A stretch of DNA of 64,000 nucleotides from Pseudoxanthomonas sp. GM95 (GTDB taxonomy: Bacteria; Pseudomonadota; Gammaproteobacteria; Xanthomonadales; Xanthomonadaceae), in assembly GCF_900109775.1 (NCBI RefSeq), contig NZ_FOAX01000002.1, positions 434,001 through 498,000 on the forward strand, in the 5' to 3' direction. The notes below the pieces were generated by a model. That model searched no databases and was not told where the DNA came from. It worked only from the letters and a program-made list of their open reading frames with translations. Both the position numbers and the translations under genes were made by a program. Position 1 is the first letter of the stretch, and every line of letters begins with the position of its first letter. Shown here in pieces: positions 35,061-42,733 of the stretch.

Positions 35061-36464
35061 TCACTTGTGCAGGTCGTATTTCATGATGCGGCCGTGGCGG
35101 CCTTCGATATCGCGTTCCAGGCCATACACATCGCCCAGGGGGCCGGTGCGGCGCGCGGTGACGGCGTGGATTGTCGCCAGGTCGTCCGCATCCAGCACCA
35201 CTGTGCCGACCTTGCGGTGGGCTTCCAGGTGCGCGGCGCTGGTGGCGCCGACGATCGCCGCGGCGACGTTATGGCGGGTCAGCACGGTGGCACTGGCAAT
35301 GGTGGCGATGTCGCAACCGTGCTTGGCGCCGACCTTGGCCAGCGCGCGCAGCAGTGCCTGGTACAGGTCCCAGCCGCCGAAGTCCTCGATGATCAGCTTG
35401 TACTTGACCAGCGAGCGGTTGGCGAAGGTCTCGGTGGGTTCGGGCTTGCCCAGCCAGCGCTCGGACAGGAAGCCGCCGGCCACCGTGCCGTAGCACAGGA
35501 AGGCGATGTCGTTGGCCTGGCAGAACGCGTCCATGCCGTGCTCGGGGCGATGGTCCAGCACCGAGTACTGCACCTGGTGGCTGAGCACCTGCACGCCGGC
35601 GTCCAGCAGCTCCTTCAGGCGCGGCACGTCGAAGTTGGTCACGCCGATGTGCTGGATCTTGCCGGCCTGCTGCAGGCGCTTGAGCTGCAGCGCGGCGTCC
35701 ACGTAGCCGGGCACGTCGAAGTTCCACCAGTGGAACTGCACCAGGTCCAGCGAGTCCTGCTTGAGGCGGCGCAGCGAGCGGTCGATGCTGGCTTCCACCA
35801 GCGCCGGGTCGACGCGGTCCAGCGCGGCCAGGTCCGGCACGAACTTGGTGTGCACGCGCACCGACTTGGCCAGCGCGGGGTATGCGGCGCGGAAGTCGCC
35901 GATCATTTCCTCCACGCCGGTGTAGATGTCGGCGCAGTCGAAGGTAGTGATGCCGGCCTCGACGAAGGTCGCCATGTCGCGCAGCGCCTGGTCGCGGTCG
36001 ATCGCGCCGTGGTCGCCGGACAGGTGCCAGCCGCCCTTGATCAGGCGCGAGATCTCATAGCCCGGCGCCAGCGTCGCGCGCGGCACGCCGGTCAGCGTGG
36101 CCGGCGGCAGGGCCACGGCGGTGGTGTCGGCACGCTTGAAGGTGCGCTTGCCGGTGCGGGTGATCTTCAGGCGCACCGGGCAGTGGGGATCGGGATTGGC
36201 GATCTCTTCGTCCGAGGTCATCCAGTCCAGCGGCGCGGTCTCGCGCTGCTTGGCCGCCAGTAGCGGCAGCACCGCCGAGAGCGAATAGATGGAGAACCCC
36301 TGGCCCGGCGGCAGGTAGAGCATTTCGCCCTTCAGCTCGAAGTAGTCGCCCGGCTGCGCGCCGCTGTAGACCTTGACCCCCGGTGGGGCCACGGCTTCGA
36401 CCTTGAGGTCGTAGAGTTCAAAGCTGTCGTTGTGTTCTGCAGCCACGGATTTGCGTTGCTCCAT
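35061..36464 (-). CDS. Aldo/keto reductase with N-terminal TIGR04076-like domain
   Basis: The 467-residue protein is about 150 residues longer than a normal aldo/keto reductase. Residues ~15-105 ('FELYDLKVEAV..GDYFELKGEMLYLPPGQGFSIYSLSAVLPLLAAKQRE..WMTSDEEIANPDPHCPVRLKITRTG') resemble the small TIGR04076 family, normally a free-standing protein. From about residue 130 comes the AKR barrel, with Asp and Tyr in 'TFDCADIYTGVEEMIG' and 'DLVQFHWWNFD', and the nucleotide-binding end 'AIVGATSAAHLEAHRK'. The usual catalytic Lys and His positions need an alignment. It is the first gene of the pair with the NSS transporter. Confidence 0.8.
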   Translation of the reverse strand: MEQRKSVAAEHNDSFELYDLKVEAVAPPGVKVYSGAQPGDYFELKGEMLYLPPGQGFSIYSLSAVLPLLAAKQRETAPLDWMTSDEEIANPDPHCPVRLKITRTGKRTFKRADTTAVALPPATLTGVPRATLAPGYEISRLIKGGWHLSGDHGAIDRDQALRDMATFVEAGITTFDCADIYTGVEEMIGDFRAAYPALAKSVRVHTKFVPDLAALDRVDPALVEASIDRSLRRLKQDSLDLVQFHWWNFDVPGYVDAALQLKRLQQAGKIQHIGVTNFDVPRLKELLDAGVQVLSHQVQYSVLDHRPEHGMDAFCQANDIAFLCYGTVAGGFLSERWLGKPEPTETFANRSLVKYKLIIEDFGGWDLYQALLRALAKVGAKHGCDIATIASATVLTRHNVAAAIVGATSAAHLEAHRKVGTVVLDADDLATIHAVTARRTGPLGDVYGLERDIEGRHGRIMKYDLHK

Positions 36465-36616
36465 TGAAGCGAAACCTGCCGGTCAGCGGCCCTGGGACAG
36501 GGGCGACGGCGCCGGTTTCGTGGGGTGATCGGGCAACAGGAGCATCCGTGAATCAGGTTCGCATTAGGGGTTGAGTTGGTTGCCGCGGCTGCAACGTTGC
36601 ACGCGGGTACCTGCGC

Positions 36617-37546
36617 TCAGCGGGCAATGCGGCCCTTGTCCAGCTGCGGCAGGCCGCGCAGGTAGCTTTCCAGCATGGTCATCAGCTGGGCTGGGCCCGG
36701 CGGCAGGCGCCGGCCCAGGCGGCGGATCAGCGACACCGGCGTCTGTTCGCTGAAGGCCGGGTTATCGAGCGGCAGCGCGACGAACTGGCCCTTGGCCAGC
36801 TCCTTGGACGCGGCCAGCACCGAGAACAGGGTGATGAACTGCCCCGAATGCAGCAGGTCGCGGATCATGTTGATCGAGTTGGAGGTCACGCACGGTTCCA
36901 GCGTGATCTGTTCGGCGGCCTCGCCCTGGCGCAGCAGCTGGCGGGTGCGGTTGGAGGCCTCGGGCAGGCACAGGTTGTAGCTGGCCAGGTCGGCCAGCTT
37001 GACGCTGTCGCGGCTGGCCAGCGGGTGGTTGTGCTTCATCACCACGCACAGCGGCTGCGGCACGGCGTGCTGGATGCGGATGCGCGGGTCGTCGGTCGGC
37101 CCGTAGATCAGGCCCAGGTGGGCTTCGTCCTCGGCCACCATGCGGGTGACCTCGTTGGAAGACACCACCATGTGCACGCTCAGGGTGATACCGGCATGGC
37201 GCTTGGTGAAGGCCGAGACCACCTCGGTCAGGCCCTTGCCGATGAAGCCCTCGCCCAGGGCCAGCTTGACCCGGCCCGAGCGCAGCGACTTGAGGTCGGC
37301 CAGCTGCGATTCGAACAGCTCGCCGTGGGCCAGCTGCTCCTGGTAGAACTTGATGCCCAGCTCGCCGGCCTCGGTCAGGATGATGTTGCGACGGCCGTGC
37401 TCGATCATGGTCACGCCGGCCTCGGCTTCCAGCTGCGCGATTTGGCGGCTGATCGAGGACACCGCCACGCCCAGCTTGTCGGCCGCCGCGCGCATGGACC
37501 CCAGGCGGTGCGACTCGTACAGGTAGCGGAAGTTGAGGCTGTGCAT
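36617..37546 (-). CDS. LysR-family transcriptional regulator
   Basis: The 309-residue protein has an N-terminal winged helix 'LNFRYLYESHRLGSMRAAADKLGVAVSSISRQIAQLEAEAGVTMIEHGRRNIILTEAG', then a periplasmic-binding-protein-like effector domain ('RVKLALGEGFIGKGLTEVVSAF'). It is divergent from the aminotransferase operon with a 272-bp gap, the classic arrangement for control of that operon. Its coinducer is unknown. Confidence 0.9.
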   Translation of the reverse strand: MHSLNFRYLYESHRLGSMRAAADKLGVAVSSISRQIAQLEAEAGVTMIEHGRRNIILTEAGELGIKFYQEQLAHGELFESQLADLKSLRSGRVKLALGEGFIGKGLTEVVSAFTKRHAGITLSVHMVVSSNEVTRMVAEDEAHLGLIYGPTDDPRIRIQHAVPQPLCVVMKHNHPLASRDSVKLADLASYNLCLPEASNRTRQLLRQGEAAEQITLEPCVTSNSINMIRDLLHSGQFITLFSVLAASKELAKGQFVALPLDNPAFSEQTPVSLIRRLGRRLPPGPAQLMTMLESYLRGLPQLDKGRIAR

Positions 37547-37696
37547 GGCGGGCTGGCGGTGGCAAACGTCGCCGCTTTATAGCAGGCCGCGCCAGGCGGT
37601 CGTCAGCCGCGGCGTTCCACCGGCTACGCCAGGCTTGGAATCTGGCGAAAACCCGCCATGGGCCGCCAGCGAAGCAAGACCTGCCGTAGCGAAGCA

Positions 37697-37726
37697 CAAT
37701 CTGCCGGGCGCGGGGGGCAATTCGGC
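37697..37726 (+). promoter_or_regulatory. Candidate Lrp-type sites before the aminotransferase operon
   Basis: CAATCTGCCGGG (37697) and GCAATTCGGC (37717) share the form CAATYYGSC and are spaced 20 bp apart. The first 12-mer occurs again before dadA (46467), and a variant pair lies before the FAD oxidoreductase at 40528. The regulator could be the Lrp protein encoded at 39951. Confidence 0.3.
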
Positions 37727-37818
37727 GCAAAGCGTGTTTTGACCCCGAAACTTCCCGCGTGATCTCGCGAGGCCCATCGCTAGTGTTTGTGACACCGCAG
37801 TTGCCTCAAGGACACGCA

Positions 37819-39210
37819 GTGAAAAGCTCCCTGGTCGCACGGGACCGTCTGGTCGAACTGGACCGCGCCCACCTGATCCATCCGGTCACCTCCTGGTCGG
37901 CGCACGAGCAGCGCGGCGCGACCATCGTCGATTCTGCCGACGGCATCTACATCCGCGACCACCAGGGCCACGAGCTCCTGGATGCGTTCGCCGGCCTGTG
38001 GTGCGTCAACGTCGGCTACGGCCGCAAGAGCATGATTGCCGCGGCCACCGCGCAGCTGGAAAAGCTGCCGTATGCCACCGGCTACTTCCACTACACCAGC
38101 GCCCCGGCGATCGAACTGGCCGCGCGCCTGTGCGAGCTGGCCCCGGGCGACCTGGACCATGTGTTCTTCACCATGGGCGGCTCGGACGCGGTGGATACCG
38201 CGATCCGCTTGATCCGCTACTTCTACAACGTGCAGGGCCAGCCGCAGAAGAAGCACATGATCGCGCTGGACAAGGGCTACCACGGCTCCAGCGCCATGTC
38301 CTCGGGCCTGTCGGGCCTGCCGGCCTTCCACGCCAACTTCGACGTGCCCACGCCGACCCAGCACCACATCCCGGCGCCGTACGCCTACCGCAGCGAGGCC
38401 GCCGATGACGCGGCGCTGATCGCGCTGTCGGTGAAGCAGCTGCGCGACAAGGTCGCCGAGCTGGGCGTGGACAACGTGGCCGCCTTCTTCTGCGAGCCGA
38501 TCCAGGGCTCGGGCGGCGTGATCACCCCGCCGCGCGGCTGGCTCAAGGCCATGCGCGCGCTGTGCACGGAGCTCGGCATCCTGTTCGTGGCCGACGAGGT
38601 CATCACCGGCTTCGGCCGCACCGGCACGCTGTTCGCCTGCGAGCAGGAAGACGTCGCCCCGGACCTGATGACCCTGGCCAAGGGCCTGACCGCGGGCTAC
38701 AGCCCGATGGGCGCGGTGCTGCTATCCGACCGCTTCTACCGCGCCATCGCCGACAACGCGCCGGCCGGTGCGGCTATCGGCCATGGCTTGACGTACTCCG
38801 GCCACCCGGTCAGCGCGGCGGTCGGCCTGGAAGCCCTGCGCATCTACACCGATGAAGGCCTGGTCGCCCACGGCGCCAAGGTCGGCGCCTATTTCCAGGC
38901 GCGCCTGGCCGAGCTGTCCCGCCATCCGCTGGTGGGCGACGTGCGCGGCCGCGGCCTGCTGGCCGGCGTGGAGCTGGTCACCAGCAAGGCCAACAAGACC
39001 AAGCCGGCGGCCGAACTGAAATTCGCCGACCACCTGGCCCGCATCGGCTACGACAATGGGCTGGTGTTCCGTGCCTTCGCCGATGGCGTGGCCGGCTTCG
39101 CCCCGCCGCTGATCGTGACCGAGAGCGATATCGATTTGATCGTCCAGCGCTTCACCAAGACCCTGGACGACGTGCTTGCCATTGAGGAGATCCGCCATGC
39201 TGTTGACTGA
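37819..39210 (+). CDS. Class III (omega-amino acid/amine:pyruvate type) aminotransferase
   Basis: The protein is 463 residues from the GTG at 37819 (AAGGA at 37808-37812). Class III PLP-enzyme motifs are 'DAFAGLWCVNVGYGRKSM', 'TMGGSDAVDTAIRLIRYF', 'DKGYHGSSAMSSGLSG', 'FCEPIQGSGGVITPP', 'LFVADEVITGFGRTGTLFA' and the PLP Lys in 'LMTLAKGLTAGYSPMGAVLL'. The 'SKGxTxGY'-like block and length fit pyruvate-dependent enzymes that deaminate putrescine, spermidine or beta-alanine and yield L-alanine. dadA-dadX and gabD-like genes 8-10 kb downstream agree with this. The gene overlaps the next by 14 bp. Confidence 0.87.
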   Translation: MKSSLVARDRLVELDRAHLIHPVTSWSAHEQRGATIVDSADGIYIRDHQGHELLDAFAGLWCVNVGYGRKSMIAAATAQLEKLPYATGYFHYTSAPAIELAARLCELAPGDLDHVFFTMGGSDAVDTAIRLIRYFYNVQGQPQKKHMIALDKGYHGSSAMSSGLSGLPAFHANFDVPTPTQHHIPAPYAYRSEAADDAALIALSVKQLRDKVAELGVDNVAAFFCEPIQGSGGVITPPRGWLKAMRALCTELGILFVADEVITGFGRTGTLFACEQEDVAPDLMTLAKGLTAGYSPMGAVLLSDRFYRAIADNAPAGAAIGHGLTYSGHPVSAAVGLEALRIYTDEGLVAHGAKVGAYFQARLAELSRHPLVGDVRGRGLLAGVELVTSKANKTKPAAELKFADHLARIGYDNGLVFRAFADGVAGFAPPLIVTESDIDLIVQRFTKTLDDVLAIEEIRHAVD

Positions 39211-39940
39211 TTACAAGGTCCTGACCTTCGACTGCTACGGCACGTTGATCGATTGGGAGTCGGGGATGATCGAAGGGCTGTCCGAGCTCACCGCCAAGGC
39301 CGCCAAGGCCGGCGTGGAGCTGACCCGCGACCAGATCCTGCAGGCCCACGCCAAGCACGAGTCCACCCTGCAGCGTTACACCCCGGCCAAGCGCTATTGC
39401 GACCTGCTGCCGGTGGTCTACAAGCGCCTGGCCGAAGAATGGGGCGTTGCGGTTTCGGTGGATGAATGCGAAAACTACGGTCGGTCGGTGCGTAACTGGC
39501 CGGCGTTCCCGGACTCCCCCGGCGCGCTCCAGTACCTGAAGAAGTACTACAAGCTCGTGATCCTCTCCAACATCGACAACCGCTCCTTCAGCTTCTCCAA
39601 CGAGAAGCTGCAGGTGGAATTCGATGCGATCTACACCGCAGAGGACATCGGCTCGTACAAGCCTTCGCCGCGCAACTTCGAGTACATGCTCGAAACCCTG
39701 GACGACATCGGCATGACCGCCAAGGACGTGTTGCACACGGCCGAAAGCCTGTTCCACGACCACAAGCCGGCCAATGATTTCAACCTGGCCAGCTGCTGGA
39801 TCTATCGCCGCCACGCGCAGGAAGGCTTTGGGGCGACGATGGACCCGGGCGACAAGCCCAAGACCGATTTCTGCTTCAACTCCATGGCCGATCTGGTGAA
39901 GGCTCACCAGGAAGCGCTGCGGGGCGGTGGCGAGGACTGA
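39197..39940 (+). CDS. HAD-superfamily hydrolase, type II haloacid dehalogenase-like
   Basis: The 247-residue protein starts at the ATG at 39197 inside the end of the aminotransferase gene. Motif I is 'LTFDCYGTLIDWESGM' with the nucleophilic Asp; motif II includes 'LVILSNIDNRSF'; then 'YKPSPRNFEYML' with the conserved Lys, and an acidic end 'ESLFHDHKPANDF'. It resembles the L-2-haloacid dehalogenase branch, but many such proteins are phosphatases of unknown substrate. Translational coupling to the aminotransferase suggests a role in the same pathway. Confidence 0.85.
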   Translation: MLLTDYKVLTFDCYGTLIDWESGMIEGLSELTAKAAKAGVELTRDQILQAHAKHESTLQRYTPAKRYCDLLPVVYKRLAEEWGVAVSVDECENYGRSVRNWPAFPDSPGALQYLKKYYKLVILSNIDNRSFSFSNEKLQVEFDAIYTAEDIGSYKPSPRNFEYMLETLDDIGMTAKDVLHTAESLFHDHKPANDFNLASCWIYRRHAQEGFGATMDPGDKPKTDFCFNSMADLVKAHQEALRGGGED

Positions 39941-39950
39941 CCGCACTGCC

Positions 39951-40436
39951 ATGATGGACAAACTGCCCAAGCTCGATCGCATCGACATCAACATCCTTGC
40001 CGAGCTGCAGCGCAACGGCCGGGTCACCAATTCCGACCTGGCCGATCGCGTGGGCCTGTCCGCCAGCCCGTGCCTGGCACGGGTCAAGCGCCTGGAGCGT
40101 GCCGGCTACATCGCCGGCTATGGCGCGCGCATCAACCTGGCTAAGCTGTTCCGGGTGCAGGTGGTCTATACGTCCGTCACGCTGGTCAACCACCGGCGCG
40201 AGGACTTCGACAAGTTCGAGTTCGGTCTGCGCAGCATCGACGAACTGTCCGAATGCCACCTGGTCAGCGGTGGCTTCGATTACCTGCTCAAGTTCGTGGT
40301 GCGCGACGTGGCGCACTATCAGGGCCTGATCGAGCTGCTGCTCGATCGCAACATCGGCATCAGCAAGTATTTCTCGTACATCGTCATCAAGTCGCCGATC
40401 GTCAAGATCGATGTCTCGATGAAGTCGCTGGCCTGA
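39951..40436 (+). CDS. Lrp/AsnC-family regulator
   Basis: The 161-residue protein has an N-terminal helix-turn-helix 'LDRIDINILAELQRNGRVTNSDLADRVGLSASPCLARVKRLERAGYI' and a C-terminal RAM amino-acid-binding domain ('ECHLVSGGFDYLLKFVVRDVAHYQGLIE'). It starts 10 bp after the HAD gene and so belongs to the aminotransferase operon. Lrp-type proteins of this kind commonly control alanine or branched-chain amino acid catabolism. Confidence 0.92.
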   Translation: MMDKLPKLDRIDINILAELQRNGRVTNSDLADRVGLSASPCLARVKRLERAGYIAGYGARINLAKLFRVQVVYTSVTLVNHRREDFDKFEFGLRSIDELSECHLVSGGFDYLLKFVVRDVAHYQGLIELLLDRNIGISKYFSYIVIKSPIVKIDVSMKSLA

Positions 40437-40458
40437 CGCGCATCGCGTGAGGCCACGC

Positions 40459-40480
40459 CGCGGGCCCGGACGGGCCCGCG
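40459..40480 (+). terminator. GC-rich hairpin after the Lrp gene
   Basis: The 10-bp perfect arms 40459-40468 and 40471-40480 flank the dinucleotide GA. In practice the loop opens by a base pair or two. It lies 22 bp after the stop and has no T-run. Confidence 0.6.
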
Positions 40481-40527
40481 TTGCGCCTGGAGGGAGGCGC
40501 GGGTTTTCAAGTGCACGGAAGCGCCGG

Positions 40528-40570
40528 GCAATCCGGCAGCAAATCCCGTCACGGCATTGTCATTCGGCAG
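40528..40570 (+). promoter_or_regulatory. Repeated motif before the first FAD oxidoreductase
   Basis: GCAATCCGGCAG (40528-40539) and GTCATTCGGCAG (40559-40570) agree at 9 of 12 bases and start 31 bp apart, about three helical turns. They lie 64-106 bp before the ATG at 40634 and resemble the motifs at 37697 and 46467. This may be a regulator array, possibly for the Lrp protein. Confidence 0.35.
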
Positions 40571-40633
40571 CCACTACCGCCGGCCCGTGCCTAGGATGAA
40601 ACCAGACCCCACTCCCCACGAGCAGGTAATGCG

Positions 40634-42628
40634 ATGAACGGTGAAGACCGCGAACTTGGTATGGGCCGCACGATCACGCGGCGTGACTTCATCCAGGGCG
40701 TTGCGGCCGCCACGGCCGTGGGTGCGGCCGCCGTCACCGCGGGCAGCGCGCTGGCAAAGAGCGCAGCGAGCACCTCGGCCAGTTTCGTACGACCGGCCGA
40801 TGCCAGCACTTATCCGCCACTGCGCTCCGGGATGCGCGGCGCGCATCCGGGCTCGTTCGAATCGGCCCACGCCATGCGCGACGGCACCAAGTTCGGCGAA
40901 GGCGAGGACACCGGCGAAAGCTACGACCTGGTCGTGGTCGGCGGTGGCCTGAGCGGCCTGGCCGCGGCCTGGTATTACCGCGAGCGCGCCGGCAAGGACG
41001 CCCGCATCCTGGTCATCGACAACCATGACGACTTCGGCGGCCATGCCAAGCGCAACGAGTTCGAGGTCGACGGCAAGCAGATGATGGTCACCGGCGGCTC
41101 GGCCTACATGGTCGCGCCCAAGACCTGGCCGCGCGAGGCCATGCGCCTGGTCAAGTCGCTGGGCGTGGAGAAGGGCGATCCGAGCGATCGCGTCGATGGC
41201 GCGATCTACAGTTCGCGCGGCCTGCAGGAAGCGACGTTCTTCCGCAAGGAAATCTACGGCGCCGACAAGCTGGTGGTCGGCGGCAGCTTCTATCGCCCCA
41301 ACGCGGCCTTCATGGCGGCCGCGCCGATTCCCGAGGCGCTCAAGGCCGACCTGCTGCGCCTGATGACCGGCAAGGTGGATTACCTGCCCGGCCTGACCGC
41401 CGAGCAGAAGATGGCCAAGCTGCAGACCATCAGCTACCGCGACTACCTGCTGGACATCGCCAAGCTCTCGCCCGAGGTACTGCCTTACACGATGGGCGTG
41501 TGGTGCCTGGGCAACGACATGTGTACGGCGTACTTCGCCTACTTTCGCGGCGCGCCGGGCTTCGACGGCCTGGGCATGCCGATGCCGTCGACCTCGCCGG
41601 AGAGCAAGGAAAACCTGGCCGAGGATTTCTCGATGCCGGCCGGCAACTCCGACATCGCCCGCCTGATCGTGCGCGACCTGATCCCCGATGCGCTGCCGGC
41701 CGGTTCGTTCACCGAGATCGAAACCGCACGCACCGACTACAGCACGCTGGACCGCCCGGGCCAGGCCGCGCGCATCCGCCTCAACAGCATCGTGACCCGG
41801 GTCAAGCACGTGGCCACCACCAAGCAGGTGCTGTTCGAGAAGGACAGCAGCGAGGTGCAGGTCAGCTACATCACCGGCGACAAGCTCAAGCACGTGCGCG
41901 CCAAGGACGTGGTGATGGCGTGCATGAACAACATCATTCCCTACCTGTGCCCGGAAATGCCCGACGCGCAGAAGGTCGCCCTGCACCAGGCCGTGCGCGC
42001 GGCCAACCAGACCACGACCGTCGCGTTCCGCAACTGGAAGGCGTTCGAGCAGCTCAAGATCCGCAGCGTCACCATGCCGCGCGCGTTCTACGGCCGCATG
42101 GGCCTGGGCTCGCCGCGCTACTTCGGCAAGCTCAAGCCGTCCACCGATCCGTCGCAGCCGGTGCTGGTGGGCTTCGGTACGGGCTTGAACTCGGGCATCT
42201 GCAGCAACGAAACCATGGTCGAGACGCTGCTGGGCGCCAACCTGCCGCCGGGCATGCCGATGGACGACCAGTTCCGCGCGGTGCGTGCGGGCCTGCTGGC
42301 CACGCCGTTCGAGACCTTCGAGCGCGAAGTGCGCCGCCTGTCGTCCGGCGCGCTGGCCGGCAGTGACTTCGATCCGGCGCGCGACATCGTCGGCATCACC
42401 GTCAACCGCTGGCCGCACGGCTTCGCGACCGGCCGCAACATGCTGTTCGACGACGTCGGCCCGGGCACGGTGTCGCCGACGGTGATCGCGCGGCAGAAGT
42501 TCGGCCGCATTGCGATTGCCAACTCCGACGCGTCCGGCCAGGGCCTGGCCGACACGGCGATCGACGAGGCGTTCCGCGCCGTGCGCGATCTTGAGCCGCG
42601 CGATTTCGGCTACTACGAAGTGTTCTGA
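40634..42628 (+). CDS. Tat-exported FAD oxidoreductase, spermidine dehydrogenase-like (copy 1)
   Basis: The 664-residue protein has a twin-arginine signal 'TITRRDFIQGVAAATAVGAAAVTAGSALA', so it is folded with its cofactor before export to the periplasm. The FAD-binding Rossmann motif 'YDLVVVGGGLSGLAAAWYYRERAG' is followed by 'DNHDDFGGHAKRNEFEVDG'. The long central region ('LPYTMGVWCLGNDMCTAYFAYFRGAPGFDGLG') and the C-terminal FAD contact ('GRIAIANSDASGQGLADTAIDEAFRAV') match the family that includes spermidine dehydrogenase SpdH. Polyamine oxidation is therefore likely but not proven. A paralogue follows directly. Confidence 0.78.
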   Translation: MNGEDRELGMGRTITRRDFIQGVAAATAVGAAAVTAGSALAKSAASTSASFVRPADASTYPPLRSGMRGAHPGSFESAHAMRDGTKFGEGEDTGESYDLVVVGGGLSGLAAAWYYRERAGKDARILVIDNHDDFGGHAKRNEFEVDGKQMMVTGGSAYMVAPKTWPREAMRLVKSLGVEKGDPSDRVDGAIYSSRGLQEATFFRKEIYGADKLVVGGSFYRPNAAFMAAAPIPEALKADLLRLMTGKVDYLPGLTAEQKMAKLQTISYRDYLLDIAKLSPEVLPYTMGVWCLGNDMCTAYFAYFRGAPGFDGLGMPMPSTSPESKENLAEDFSMPAGNSDIARLIVRDLIPDALPAGSFTEIETARTDYSTLDRPGQAARIRLNSIVTRVKHVATTKQVLFEKDSSEVQVSYITGDKLKHVRAKDVVMACMNNIIPYLCPEMPDAQKVALHQAVRAANQTTTVAFRNWKAFEQLKIRSVTMPRAFYGRMGLGSPRYFGKLKPSTDPSQPVLVGFGTGLNSGICSNETMVETLLGANLPPGMPMDDQFRAVRAGLLATPFETFEREVRRLSSGALAGSDFDPARDIVGITVNRWPHGFATGRNMLFDDVGPGTVSPTVIARQKFGRIAIANSDASGQGLADTAIDEAFRAVRDLEPRDFGYYEVF

Positions 42629-42733
42629 TCCAGGTGCGTTAGTCCGGCTGGGATGCCGCCGCCCCGACCTGTCCACGTGATCTGGAGATCGCGCGGGCAG
42701 ATCGCCGATCCACTCCACGACACGGACCACGGC

